From contig CAIJIT010000205.1 in NCBI GenBank assembly GCA_903820745.1, forward strand, positions 1-39,209: 39,209 nt of DNA, in the 5' to 3' direction. The DNA comes from an uncultured Burkholderiales bacterium (GTDB taxonomy: Bacteria; Pseudomonadota; Gammaproteobacteria; Burkholderiales; Burkholderiaceae_C). Below the pieces are notes generated by a model. The model had not been told where the DNA came from. It searched no databases and saw only the letters and a program-made list of their open reading frames with translations. Below are positions 7,690 to 15,876 of the stretch, one piece after another. How positions within the stretch are numbered: the first letter of the stretch is position 1; every line of letters begins with the position of its first letter. The translations under genes were made by a program, and so were the position numbers.

Positions 7690-9075
7690 ATGGCCGTCAA
7701 GAAAAGAAATAGCAACCGAGTCTGGCCGGATTTTCTGGACTACTTCCGCCAGGACTTTCGTCGCGAAATATTGGGGTGGGTGACGGTTTCCAAGTATTTT
7801 GGACTGATCATTCCATTGATCATTGCGCTGTTGATTGCATTGATCATCTATATCAATCCATTTACACCGAAGAAGGCATTTCTGGCGACCGGCCAGGAAG
7901 GGTCCTCTTACAGCGAACTTGCGGAGAAATTTGCCGCTTTCTTCAAGCAGAACGGGGTCGAACTGGAACTGATCAAGACGCCGAGTCTGGAGCAGGGCTT
8001 GAGCGACTTGAGCAATGCCAAATCAAGAGTCAATGCAAGTTTCATGACAGCTGGGAGTACCCGACCCGGGCAATACCCGGAACTGGTGTCGCTTGGCAGT
8101 ATCCAGTATGCGCCGGTATGGATTTTTTACCGCGAAAAAATAAAACTTGGCGAAAATCCATTCGCTGCCTTGATGACTCAGAAGATGGCCATTGGGACCG
8201 AAGGGACAAATACTCAAAAAATCCTGAAAAAAATGCTCAGTTTGAATGGCTTGGAGTTGACGCCGCGTTCAAATCTGTTTGAGCTATCGAATCAGGAGGC
8301 GGCCAATCGATTCGTCGATGGTGATCTGGATGCAGTCTTCATCGTCGATGGGATTGAGTCGCCGAACGTGCGCAAACTGCTCTCGGTTCCCGACGTAAAA
8401 ATATTCGACTTTTCTCTGGCAACAGCCTACGTCAAGAATCTGCCATTTCTCGGGGTAGTAAAAATTCCACGCGGCGCCCTCGACATCAAGAATATCTACC
8501 CGCCTGAGGAAATCACGATGCTGGCTTCGACAGTAACCTTGCTGGTCGAAAAGGATATGCATCCTGCCATTCAGTGGCTGTTTATTCTGGCGGCAAAAAA
8601 CATCAGCGCCGATGGCAATCAGTTTTTCGAAAAGGCGAAGTATTTTCCGGTCTATAGTGACCACAATATCGGGCTGAGCGAAATAGCCAAGCGTTATTAC
8701 GAAGCCGGCATCCCGCCGGTATTCGATTATTTCTCGGTCGCAATGGCCAGCCTGATTGATCGCATCTGGGTGATATTGCTCGCCTTGGTATTGGCGATTA
8801 TCCCCTTATTCAAGTTGCTGCTTACAATCAGGGAATATCCGTCGGGCAAGCTGCTTTACGACTTCTGGCAGGATCTTCGGGATTTTGAGCATGACCTGGA
8901 ACTGATCGAAACCAGGGCGGATGCACAGTTGCTGGTCGATCAGCTGGAAGAGCTTGCCGCGGCCGTCATCGAAACCTGGTTCGAAGATGATGTGCTGCAC
9001 CGCTATTTCGGCTTGAAAAAGACGATTGCCGAGGTGCGCGAAAAGGCCAACAAACGGCTGGCGGAATTTGCCTGA
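7690..9075 (+). CDS. TAXI family TRAP-transporter solute-binding protein, membrane-anchored
   Basis: A 461-residue protein from the ATG at 7690, chosen because AGAAGG at 7676-7681 is eight bases upstream; the ATG at 7684 is too close to it. After a basic N-terminus there is a membrane helix at about residues 36-55 (LIIPLIIALLIALIIYI). The TAXI fold follows: FLATGQEGSSYSELAEKFA, ELELIKTPSLEQGLSDL, VNASFMTAGSTRPGQYPELVSLGSI, then the later IGTEGTNTQKILKKML and FIVDGIESPNVRKLL. After that comes a second hydrophobic segment (IWVILLALVLAIIPLFKLLL) and an acidic, helical C-terminus of about 80 residues. Classical TAXI proteins are freely periplasmic; here both ends are held at the membrane and no TRAP permease gene is adjacent, so transport or sensing partners are elsewhere. 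It is convergent with the gene at 9099. Confidence 0.82.
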   Translation: MAVKKRNSNRVWPDFLDYFRQDFRREILGWVTVSKYFGLIIPLIIALLIALIIYINPFTPKKAFLATGQEGSSYSELAEKFAAFFKQNGVELELIKTPSLEQGLSDLSNAKSRVNASFMTAGSTRPGQYPELVSLGSIQYAPVWIFYREKIKLGENPFAALMTQKMAIGTEGTNTQKILKKMLSLNGLELTPRSNLFELSNQEAANRFVDGDLDAVFIVDGIESPNVRKLLSVPDVKIFDFSLATAYVKNLPFLGVVKIPRGALDIKNIYPPEEITMLASTVTLLVEKDMHPAIQWLFILAAKNISADGNQFFEKAKYFPVYSDHNIGLSEIAKRYYEAGIPPVFDYFSVAMASLIDRIWVILLALVLAIIPLFKLLLTIREYPSGKLLYDFWQDLRDFEHDLELIETRADAQLLVDQLEELAAAVIETWFEDDVLHRYFGLKKTIAEVREKANKRLAEFA

Positions 9076-9098
9076 AGATAGCGCCCTGATTGATGTGG

Positions 9099-9986
9099 TC
9101 AATCCTCGGAAATTGAGTAAACCAGCGAGGCTCGCTGGCTTGATTTTGACTCGAACTTGTAGACGGCCAAGGGATCCGCAGCCGGTTGGGGCAGGTCGAT
9201 CGAGCTCAGGACCAGTTGATTGCCGAACATCCCGCAGATGTTGACCTTGCAGTGCTTGTGAATCTCGACATAAGCAGCGCCATCGTCGGTTTCAAGGTCG
9301 AAAATATGCCGGTCTGGGTCTGAGAATTCGCCCATCTCGACGATCAGGTGCTTGTTGATTTCCAGCCTGCTGCTGCTGATATTCAGGGCGTCTTCGGTCG
9401 GATGCCTGACTTCAAGCTTGTTGACCTTGATATGGGCATTCGTCAGGTCGATCCCGTCGTCGGCCGAATAGTGGCATCTGATGGTGGGGATTTTCCATTC
9501 GTCGGGCCCGACACCGAGGACCGAGAGACCGTCGATGTCATCATCAACCGCACGTTGCCGCTTCTTCTTGCCGAGCGGATCTTTTCTGCCGAGGTATGAC
9601 GTCAACAGGATATTGCCGGTAAATGACGAAACCGTTTTTTTGCGATCGGCCTTGACTGAAATACCGTCTTTGCTTGCATCCCTGAAGTTGCCGATGAACC
9701 AAAGGCCGCCATTGTCAGCCTTGCGCTCGACCTTGTTGCTGGCGCCGGCGGCCTTGAAGGTGACGTTGCGGGCCCGCAATTTGGATCCTTGATCAAATAT
9801 GAGCGCCGATCGTTTCAGCCGTCCCGCCTTGATTTCACCATTCTTGATCAGCACCGTGACGCCGTTCTGAATGGTCAGGGTGATTCCGGCCACAACATGG
9901 ACTTCCGCATCAATCAGGTAGCGCTTGTTGATGCTGAGCGTCTTGTTCTTGACGATGTCAGCGGAAATTACTTCCAGTTTCTTCAA
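9099..9986 (-). CDS. Hypothetical protein with beta-helix-like repeats
   Basis: 295 residues with no signal peptide (MKKLEVISADIVKNKTLSIN). Short alternating hydrophobic strands and turns recur (VHVVAGITLTIQNGVTVLIK, SKLRARNVTFKAAG, DGIDLTNAHIKVNKLEVRH, DALNISSSRLEINKHLIVEM), which is the look of a right-handed parallel beta-helix like pectate-lyase-type proteins. I see no catalytic signature and do not name an enzyme. The middle contains a basic turn with GRKDPLGKKKRQR, then an acidic stretch. The genes flanking it are the convergent TAXI gene (24 bases away) and, upstream, the UPF0114 gene after 237 bases. Function unknown. Confidence 0.7.
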   Translation of the reverse strand: MKKLEVISADIVKNKTLSINKRYLIDAEVHVVAGITLTIQNGVTVLIKNGEIKAGRLKRSALIFDQGSKLRARNVTFKAAGASNKVERKADNGGLWFIGNFRDASKDGISVKADRKKTVSSFTGNILLTSYLGRKDPLGKKKRQRAVDDDIDGLSVLGVGPDEWKIPTIRCHYSADDGIDLTNAHIKVNKLEVRHPTEDALNISSSRLEINKHLIVEMGEFSDPDRHIFDLETDDGAAYVEIHKHCKVNICGMFGNQLVLSSIDLPQPAADPLAVYKFESKSSQRASLVYSISED

Positions 9987-10223
9987 TGCGTTCCCCAGTT
10001 GGATTCATGTGGCGAAATGCTGCAAGGCTCACCGGCCGAACCTCCTTGAAACGGTCGACGATGGCGAGGAAGGTGCATGTCTGAATCACTCAGACTGAAA
10101 TCGGTTGTTTGTGTGAAGTTGGCCGGACGATAAAGCTCACCGATTCTTGGTGCATTTGCACCGTTTGTTGCCTTTGCCTGAAGCCCGATCCGCAGCGCCC
10201 GAACTGAGCCGCTTGGCCGCGCT

Positions 10224-10871
10224 TCAATGCGCAGCGCCGCCGGTGGGTGGATGCATGATTCGGTCGGCCATCGCGATGGCCATGGCTGAAAGCAGGAAAG
10301 TAATGTGGATGATGGTTTGCCACATCAAGACCTTGTCGGTGTAATTGGCGGCATTGATGAAGGTCTTGAGCAGGTGAATTGAGCTGATGCCGATGATGGC
10401 GGTGGCCAGTTTGACCTTCAACACTGAAGCATTGACCTGGTCCAGCCACTCTGGCTGGTCTGGGTGACCGTTCAAGTGCAGACGCGAGACAAAGGTCTCG
10501 TAGCCTCCGATGATCACCATGATCAGCAGGTTGCTGATCATCACGACGTCGATCAGCGCCAGCACCACCAGCATGATGACGGTCTCATTGAGTCCGGTGA
10601 TGGGCTCGTAGCCGATGATCGTTTTGCCATCGACGCCGCCGAGGATCGCGGAGGCCTGATAGCCGGTGCTCTTGACCAGGGTGATCAAGGCTTCTTGGTT
10701 GCCAAAGGCCGCTTCGACCAGATGCACGAGTTCTTGCCAGAACTGGAACACATAGACGCCCTGTGCCAGGATCAGGCCGAGGTAAAGCGGCAACTGTAGC
10801 CAGCGTGCGCCAAAAATCAGCCGGGGAAAGAATGCCGGACGAAGGGCATGGCGTTCTGTTGCCTGTGTCAT
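10224..10871 (-). CDS. UPF0114/YqhA family membrane protein
   Basis: A 215-residue inner-membrane protein. From the ATG at 10871 it reads MTQATERHALRPAFFPRLIF. An in-frame TTG at 10916 is an alternative start; neither has a good ribosome binding site. Family features are the helix LQLPLYLGLILAQGVYVFQF, the long helical pair with MLVVLALIDVVMISNLLIMV and IIGGYETFVSRLH, the segment VLKVKLATAIIGISSIHLLK, and a last helix HITFLLSAMAIAMADRI. The family (TIGR00645/UPF0114) is widespread but of unknown biochemical role. It stands alone on the minus strand with non-coding gaps on both sides. Confidence 0.85.
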   Translation of the reverse strand: MTQATERHALRPAFFPRLIFGARWLQLPLYLGLILAQGVYVFQFWQELVHLVEAAFGNQEALITLVKSTGYQASAILGGVDGKTIIGYEPITGLNETVIMLVVLALIDVVMISNLLIMVIIGGYETFVSRLHLNGHPDQPEWLDQVNASVLKVKLATAIIGISSIHLLKTFINAANYTDKVLMWQTIIHITFLLSAMAIAMADRIMHPPTGGAAH

Positions 10872-11215
10872 TTTTTTCGATTTGCAATGTTGAAATAATG
10901 TGCGGATCGGGATCAATGGGATGCTAGACGCATTTTGTGGCCAATAGCGCGTGCCATTGGCAATAAATCCAAAGTCGCGTCTGCCCGGGAGTCAAAGGCC
11001 TGGACAGCAGACCGCCCAATGAATTTGTGGAATTGATGCCGCCAAGTGACGGTTTGCGATCGGTGGGGGTAGCAAGACCAAGGCGGGGGAACAACTGGGG
11101 GAACAAAACGAATAGCTGATAACAAGAGGCAAGCAAAAACAGGGCTTGTAGCTGATTATTCGATTCCTGCTGGTGACCATGCTCCGCAAACAGCCTGTGC
11201 TACTTGAAGACTGCC
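10872..11215. other. Intergenic stretch upstream of the UPF0114 gene
   Basis: About 340 bases with no supported gene. The only visible structure is a short direct repeat, GGGGGAACAA, twice between about 11080 and 11105. It should carry the promoter of the UPF0114 gene (minus strand) and the 3' end of the KOW-like gene transcript. Confidence 0.5.
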
Positions 11216-11500
11216 TCAGCTCAGCAGTTCTTCAAGCTGCGGCAAGCCGTTCAAGGCCTTGGGGTCGACCAGCGGGCGCAGCTTGTGGCGATCGGTGATG
11301 GCTTCGTCGGAATGGCCGCGTAGCAGGTCAGCGCCTTGCCAGAGTTGCTGGAACGGGCGGCCGCTGACGGTCCTGATGCGGTAGGCATCTTCGCTGGCGC
11401 CAAGGCGCCCCAGACGCTCGACCACTTCGACCACCAGGCCGATGTTTTCACGGCAGCCGCCGATGATGACGCAGCGGGTGCCGTTCTTCAGCAGCGACAT
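11216..11500 (-). CDS. Small KOW-like hypothetical protein
   Basis: 94 residues starting MSLLKNGTRCVIIGGCRENI. The beginning resembles a KOW motif (hydrophobic-Gly-X-hydrophobic pattern with KNGTRCVIIGG followed by IGLVVEVVERLG), found in small beta-barrel proteins that bind RNA or ribosomes; this is a pattern match only. The later part has RIRTVSGRPFQQLW and ends PQLEELLS. The ATG follows the phosphotransferase stop by two bases, so the two genes are translationally coupled. I do not assign a function. Confidence 0.6.
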   Translation of the reverse strand: MSLLKNGTRCVIIGGCRENIGLVVEVVERLGRLGASEDAYRIRTVSGRPFQQLWQGADLLRGHSDEAITDRHKLRPLVDPKALNGLPQLEELLS

Positions 11501-11502
11501 GG

Positions 11503-12570
11503 TCAGCGGGCGAAGCGCCAACCGAGTTCGGCCAGCGGCCTGGCGCCGGCGCCGGCTTCGCGCGCCTGGGCGCTCGAGGCGGTGCCATCGACGACGCGCT
11601 TGGCAATGCCTTGCAGAATCGCGGCGATGCGGAACAGGTTGTAGGCGAGGTAGAAGTTCCAGTCCTGCATCACCGCATCGACATCGGCGCGGCCGGTACG
11701 TTCGCAGTAACTGCGCACATAGCTGAGTTGATCGGGGATGCCGAGTGCGGCCAGATCCATGCCGCCGATGCCGCGCGCCGCGCCCGATGACTGGATATGC
11801 CAGACCATGCAGTGGTAGCTGAAATCGGCCAGCGGATGGCCCAGGGTGGAAAGCTCCCAGTCGAGGACGGCGATCACGCGTGGCTCGGTCGGGTGGAAGA
11901 CGAGGTTGTCGATGCGGAAGTCGCCATGCACGATGGCCACTTCGTTTTCGTCGCGCGCCGAAGCCGGAATATTCTCGGGCAGCCAGGCGATCAATTGATC
12001 CATCGCCGGGATCGGGTCGGTCACCGAGGCCAGGTACTGCTTGGTCCAGCGGCTGATCTGGCGTTCGAAATAATTGCCCGGTCGACCATAGTTTTCCAGC
12101 CCGATGGCCTTGTAATCAACCTGGTGCAGCGCGGCGACGACGCGGTTCATCTCGGCATAGATGGCGCTGCGCTCGGCGTTGTCCATCTCCGGCAGGGCTG
12201 GATTCCAGAGGATGCGCCCCTGCATGAATTCCATCAGGTAAAAGGCGCGACCGATCACCGCCTCGTCTTCGCACAGGGCGAGCATCCTGGGCACCGGCAC
12301 GGCCGTACCTTGCAGGGCATGCATGACCGAGAATTCGCGCTCGATTGCGTGGGCTGAAGGCAGCAATAGCGCCTTGGGCCCGGGCTTGGAGCGCATCACA
12401 TAGGCGCCGCCCGGCGTGCTGACCTTGTAAGTCGGGTTTGATTGCCCGCCCTTGAATTGCTCGATGCTCAAGGGCCCGGCGAAGCCATCGACATGCGCGC
12501 TCAGCCAGCGCTCCAGCGCTTCGAGGTCGAGGGCCTGGGTCAAGGCGCGAGTTCCGGTAAATTTATCCAT
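11503..12570 (-). CDS. APH-family phosphotransferase (ACAD10-like)
   Basis: 355 residues from the ATG at 12570, which has AAGGA five bases upstream; an earlier in-frame start at 12606 lacks one. The kinase-like fold is clear: the nucleotide-loop region FKGGQSNPTYKVS near the N-terminus, a lysine-bearing strand (YVMRSKPGPKALLLPSA), the catalytic loop HGDFRIDN (His215, Asp217), and the metal-binding LDWELS (Asp237) followed by GHPLADFSYH. This subgroup is typically encoded next to acyl-CoA dehydrogenase or fatty acid genes and resembles the kinase-like domain of ACAD10; it is not a drug-resistance gene by these signs. It follows the Crp/Fnr gene by 38 bases and precedes the KOW-like gene by two, so these three are probably one operon. 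Confidence 0.85.
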   Translation of the reverse strand: MDKFTGTRALTQALDLEALERWLSAHVDGFAGPLSIEQFKGGQSNPTYKVSTPGGAYVMRSKPGPKALLLPSAHAIEREFSVMHALQGTAVPVPRMLALCEDEAVIGRAFYLMEFMQGRILWNPALPEMDNAERSAIYAEMNRVVAALHQVDYKAIGLENYGRPGNYFERQISRWTKQYLASVTDPIPAMDQLIAWLPENIPASARDENEVAIVHGDFRIDNLVFHPTEPRVIAVLDWELSTLGHPLADFSYHCMVWHIQSSGAARGIGGMDLAALGIPDQLSYVRSYCERTGRADVDAVMQDWNFYLAYNLFRIAAILQGIAKRVVDGTASSAQAREAGAGARPLAELGWRFAR

Positions 12571-12608
12571 CTTGTCCTTGCATTTCTTGTCAAACAGCCG
12601 CTGCATCC

Positions 12609-13313
12609 CTAGCGGTTGGCGATTGCCAGCAATTTATCCTTGTTCAGCACCACCAGGCGGGTCGGTTCGACCCGCACGGCGCCGTCGCGCTCGAAGCCCT
12701 TCAGCTCCTGGTTGACGCGTTGACGCGAGGCACCGAGCAGTTGTGCCAGGTCCTCCTGCGCCAGTTGCAGGCCGATGCGAATTTCTTCGCCCTGCGGCAC
12801 GCCATAGGAGCGCGCCAGCAGCAGGATCTGCTTGGCCAGTCGTGCGCCCAGCGGCTTGGTATTGAGATCTTCGACCACATCAAACATCAGCCGCAGGCGC
12901 CGGCAGTTCAGCCGCAGCAGGGCTTCGTAGAGTTCGGTATGGCGCTGCAGCAACTCCTTGAAGTCGGGCTTGCGCACCACCAGCAAGGTGGTCTCGCCAT
13001 GGGTGTCGGCATCATGGGTTCGCGGCAAACCGTCGAACAGGGAGATGTCGCCGAACCAGGTGCCAGGCTCGACATAGGTCAGTGAGACCTGCTTGCCGGC
13101 GAGCGACACCGAACTGACCCGCACCGCACCCTTGGCCACGCCGACCCATTCCTCGGCGCTATCGCCGCGGCATGAGACCAGGGTCGAATCGCCCAGGCGC
13201 CGCACGGTTGCGCGCGACAGGATGTCGTTGCGCAGGTTCGGCGAGAGTCGGGAGAACCATGATCCTGACTCGATATTGCTGCGTTCAAGAATTGTCAGAA
13301 CTGAACTGTTCAT
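12609..13313 (-). CDS. Crp/Fnr family transcriptional regulator
   Basis: 234 residues. An N-terminal cyclic-nucleotide-binding-type barrel (LVSCRGDSAEEWVGVAKGAV, YVEPGTWFGDISLFDGLPRT), a long dimer helix (ELYEALLRLNCRRLRLMFDV) and a C-terminal winged helix with IGLQLAQEDLAQLLGASRQR followed by VNQELKGFERDG. It lacks the cysteine cluster of Fnr, so oxygen sensing by an iron-sulfur cluster is unlikely; the effector is unknown. It is divergent from the class II aldolase gene with 115 bases between, so it may control that gene as well as its own operon. Confidence 0.88.
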   Translation of the reverse strand: MNSSVLTILERSNIESGSWFSRLSPNLRNDILSRATVRRLGDSTLVSCRGDSAEEWVGVAKGAVRVSSVSLAGKQVSLTYVEPGTWFGDISLFDGLPRTHDADTHGETTLLVVRKPDFKELLQRHTELYEALLRLNCRRLRLMFDVVEDLNTKPLGARLAKQILLLARSYGVPQGEEIRIGLQLAQEDLAQLLGASRQRVNQELKGFERDGAVRVEPTRLVVLNKDKLLAIANR

Positions 13314-13428
13314 CGGCTTTGTCGCTGGCGTGAGAGCAGGAAGCTGCTATCTTTCGGGCTATTGTCCACGAGCTTGCGCAAGGCCCTTTCCCGGCCGGTG
13401 ACAAGTTGCTCAACAACCGGAGAAATGC

Positions 13429-14208
13429 ATGTCAATCAGCCATCAATTGCCCGCTATTGCTTCTTGCCGTGAGCATGTCAGCGAGGCCGAATGGAATTTA
13501 CGCGTCGAGCTGGCCGCCGCTTACCGTCTGGTGGCGCTGTTCGGCTGGGATGACCTGGTGTTCACCCATGTGACCGCCCGGTTGCCTGGCAAACATGATG
13601 AATTCCTGATCAATCCCTACGGGATGATGTTCGAGGAAATCACCGCTTCGAGCCTGATCCGTATTGACATGGATGGCAACAAGCTCAGCGTTTCGCCGTT
13701 TCCGGTCAATCCGGCCGGCTTCGTCATTCACAGTGCCGTGCATGGGGCGCGGGAGGATGCCGCTTGCGTGCTGCACACCCACTCGATCAACGGTGTGGCG
13801 GTCAGCGCGCAGGCCGGCGGTGTGTTGCCGCTGTCGCAGCAATCGATCTTTGTGCTTTCCAGCCTCGGCAATCATGACTACGAAGGCGTAGCGCTGCATG
13901 ATGCCGAGAAGCCTAGGCTGATCGACGACCTGGGCGACAAGGGCTATCTGTTGCTGCGCAATCACGGCCTGCTGACCGTCGGCAAGACGGTGGCTGATGC
14001 CTTCTTGCAGATGTATTTGTTCGAGGCGGTCTGCAATATCCAGCTGCGTGCGCAGGCCGGCGGCGGGCCGCTGCTGCATATCAACCCTGCCATCATCGCC
14101 GGCGCCAAACAGCAGGCCGCACAGGTGACCAAGGGGCTTGGCGCGGGCCTGACCTGGCCCGGGCTGCTGCGCCGCCTCGACCGGCAAATGCCGGGTTATG
14201 CGGTCTGA
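13429..14208 (+). CDS. Class II aldolase/adducin family protein
   Basis: 259 residues, with GGAG six bases before the ATG. The family fold is shown by LAAAYRLVALFGWDDLVFTH, then the metal-binding HTH (His116 and His118) in CVLHTHSINGVAVSA, and His179 in LLLRNHGLLTVG, the three histidines that hold zinc in fuculose-phosphate aldolase relatives. Members without the other sugar-phosphate residues act on varied hydroxy- or keto-acid substrates, so the reaction is not assigned. The gene is alone on the plus strand, divergent from the Crp/Fnr gene. It runs into the repeat-rich gap at 14209. Confidence 0.85.
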   Translation: MSISHQLPAIASCREHVSEAEWNLRVELAAAYRLVALFGWDDLVFTHVTARLPGKHDEFLINPYGMMFEEITASSLIRIDMDGNKLSVSPFPVNPAGFVIHSAVHGAREDAACVLHTHSINGVAVSAQAGGVLPLSQQSIFVLSSLGNHDYEGVALHDAEKPRLIDDLGDKGYLLLRNHGLLTVGKTVADAFLQMYLFEAVCNIQLRAQAGGGPLLHINPAIIAGAKQQAAQVTKGLGAGLTWPGLLRRLDRQMPGYAV

Positions 14209-14235
14209 GATTGGTTCGGATGGACTACAGCGGCC

Positions 14236-14328
14236 AGCACGGCGGGCGAGCGCCTGCGCTCATGTCCCCCGGCTCGGGCTGCGCCCGGCCTCCTCCTTTA
14301 CTTCGCTGCGCCGCTCGCCCGCCGTGCT
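14236..14328. repeat. Hairpin repeat element A (17-bp perfect arms)
   Basis: AGCACGGCGGGCGAGCG at 14236-14252 is the exact reverse complement of 14312-14328, with about 59 bases between. The loop, read on the minus strand, contains GCGAAGTAAAGG, a run of GGAGG, and GGACATGAGCGCAG, which recur in element B at 14415-14510 in the opposite orientation. It lies just after the aldolase stop and could also terminate transcription. Confidence 0.75.
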
Positions 14329-14370
14329 TTGGGCAACTCTTTAGCGTTTGACTGAGCAGTAGCTATTGGG

Positions 14371-14746
14371 GTCAGAGCTGCTGCAGCAGCGCCAACGCTT
14401 TGAGCGCCTCGGCTCGCTGGCTGGGTGCAATGCGGAGCGAAGTAAAGGGGGAGGTGGCGGCCAAAGGCTGCCACCGGAGGACATGAGCGCAGCATTGCAC
14501 CCAGCCAGCGCGTTCCTGCAGTCGGCCTCAGAGTTGCTGCAGCAGCGCCAGCGCTTGGAGCAGGCACTCTTGCGCAGCATTGCGCCCAGCCAGCGCGTTC
14601 CTGTAGTCGGCCTCAGAGTTGCTGCAGCAGCGCCAGCGCTTGGAGCAGGGTCTCTTGCGCAGCACTGCGCCCAGCCAGCGCGTTCCTGCGGTCGGCCTCA
14701 GAGCTGCTGCAGAAGCGCGAGCGCTTTGAGCAGGGTCTCGTCGCGC
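14371..14746. repeat. Four copies of the aminotransferase 3' end, three as 85-bp tandem units
   Basis: Three direct units start at 14492, 14577 and 14662, exactly 85 bases apart. Each holds the right arm of hairpin B, GCGTTCCTG, and a copy of the last codons of the aminotransferase. Read on the minus strand the copies give ETLLKALALLQQL-stop (the real gene end, in the third unit), AAQETLLQALALLQQL-stop, AAQECLLQALALLQQL-stop, and a diverged fourth, EALKALALLQQL-stop at 14371-14407. Because 85 is not a multiple of three, successive copies are in different frames. Confidence 0.8.
14415..14510. repeat. Hairpin repeat element B (19-bp perfect arms, inner stem)
   Basis: CGCTGGCTGGGTGCAATGC (14415-14433) is the exact reverse complement of 14492-14510. 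Inside is a second stem, GGTGGCGGCC/GGCTGCCACC with a three-base loop. The loop shares GCGAAGTAAAGG and GGACATGAGCGCAG with element A in opposite orientation, although the arms differ in sequence, so the two are members of one repeat family with a conserved loop. Confidence 0.75.
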
Positions 14747-15876
14747 TTGGCGAAGCAAAAGCGCACGACGCTTCTTGAGCAGCCGGCGTCATAAAAGGCC
14801 GAGACCGGAATCGCTGCGACGCCGACCTCGCGCGTCAGCCAGGTGCAGAACTCCTGGTCGCCCAGATGGCTGATCCGGCCATAGTCAACGCATTGGAAAT
14901 AAGTGCCTTCGCAGGGCAGCAAGTCGAATTTGCTATTGGCCAGTCCGGCGCGAAACAGATCGCGGCTGCGCTGGTAGAAGGCCGGCAGTTCAAGATAGGG
15001 CTTGGGGTCGGCCATGAAGGCAGCCAGGCCATGCTGCATCGGCGTGTTGACGGTGAAGACGTTGAACTGGTGCACCTTGCGGAATTCATGCGTCAGGGAC
15101 GCAGGCGCGGCGACGTAGCCGATCTTCCAGCCGGTCACATGGTAGGTCTTGCCGAAGCTCGAAACGATGAAGCTGCGCGCAGCCAGTTCCGGGAAGCGCG
15201 CGACGCTTTGATGGGCGGCGCCGTCGAAAACCATATGTTCGTAGACCTCGTCGCTGATCAGCAGCAAGTCGGTGCCGCGCAGCAGATCAGCCAGTTGCTG
15301 CATTTCGGCCAAGGTCCAGACGGTGGCTGTCGGGTTGTGCGGCGAGTTGATGATCAAGGCCCGGGTGCGCGGGGTGATCGCTGCGGCAATCAGGGCGAAA
15401 TCAGGCCTGAAGCTGTCGGGAGTCAAAGGCACGCGCACGACCACGCCGCCGCCGAGTTCGATATTGGGCACATAGCTGTCGTAGCAGGGCTCGAGCACGA
15501 TCACTTCATCACCGGGGTGGATGATCGCCAGCAGGGCGGTGAAGATCGCCTGCGTGGCGCCGGCAGTGATGGTGATTTCGCTGGTGGCGTCGTAGCTGAG
15601 GCCATATTGAACGCGGATTTTTTCGGCCACGGCCTCGCGCAACACCGGCGCACCGCTCATCATCGGATATTGGTTATGGCCGCTGCGCATCGCATGGTTG
15701 ACCGCTTCGGGCAGCGCCGGGTCACATTGGAAATCTGGAAATCCCTGGCCCAGATTGACCGCGCCATGGGTTTGGGCCAGGGCAGACATGGTGGTGAAAA
15801 TCGTCGTGCCGACCTTGGGCATGCGGCTTTGCAGGACAGGTGTGTGGTTCAAGGTGATGGTTCCGGTTGGATTCAA
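14698..15876 (-). CDS. PLP-dependent aminotransferase, methionine aminotransferase (YbdL)-like
   Basis: A 392-residue class I/II aminotransferase: GTTIFTTMSALAQTHGAVNL, the GQGFPDF motif, GATQAIFTALLAI, NSPHNPTATVW, and the PLP lysine Lys243 in SSFGKTYHVTGWKIGY, then FVNTPMQ-like FTVNTPMQHG and VVRFCFAKRDETL. The closest recognisable relatives are YbdL-type enzymes, which prefer methionine and other 2-oxo/amino acid pairs; kynurenine aminotransferases are similar. The start is uncertain: TTG at 15876 overlaps the upstream stop and gives the normal N-terminal length, while the first ATG (15822) would remove about 18 residues. It is the last gene of the lptF operon. Its 3' end is repeated several times just downstream. 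Confidence 0.85.
   Translation of the reverse strand: MNPTGTITLNHTPVLQSRMPKVGTTIFTTMSALAQTHGAVNLGQGFPDFQCDPALPEAVNHAMRSGHNQYPMMSGAPVLREAVAEKIRVQYGLSYDATSEITITAGATQAIFTALLAIIHPGDEVIVLEPCYDSYVPNIELGGGVVVRVPLTPDSFRPDFALIAAAITPRTRALIINSPHNPTATVWTLAEMQQLADLLRGTDLLLISDEVYEHMVFDGAAHQSVARFPELAARSFIVSSFGKTYHVTGWKIGYVAAPASLTHEFRKVHQFNVFTVNTPMQHGLAAFMADPKPYLELPAFYQRSRDLFRAGLANSKFDLLPCEGTYFQCVDYGRISHLGDQEFCTWLTREVGVAAIPVSAFYDAGCSRSVVRFCFAKRDETLLKALALLQQL

Noticed and set aside
9122-9138. Hairpin CCAGCGA/TCGCTGG as terminator of the TAXI gene
   Set aside because: It lies within the end of the convergent gene and its T tract is interrupted, so it was not listed.
10144-10165. Dyad GGTGCA-TT-TGCACC near 10150 and GTCTGA-TCAGAC near 10080
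   Set aside because: Short dyads without T tract or promoter context; could be chance.
14371-14746. The repeat array as a CRISPR
   Set aside because: Units are directly abutting with no unique spacers, and the repeat is derived from coding sequence.
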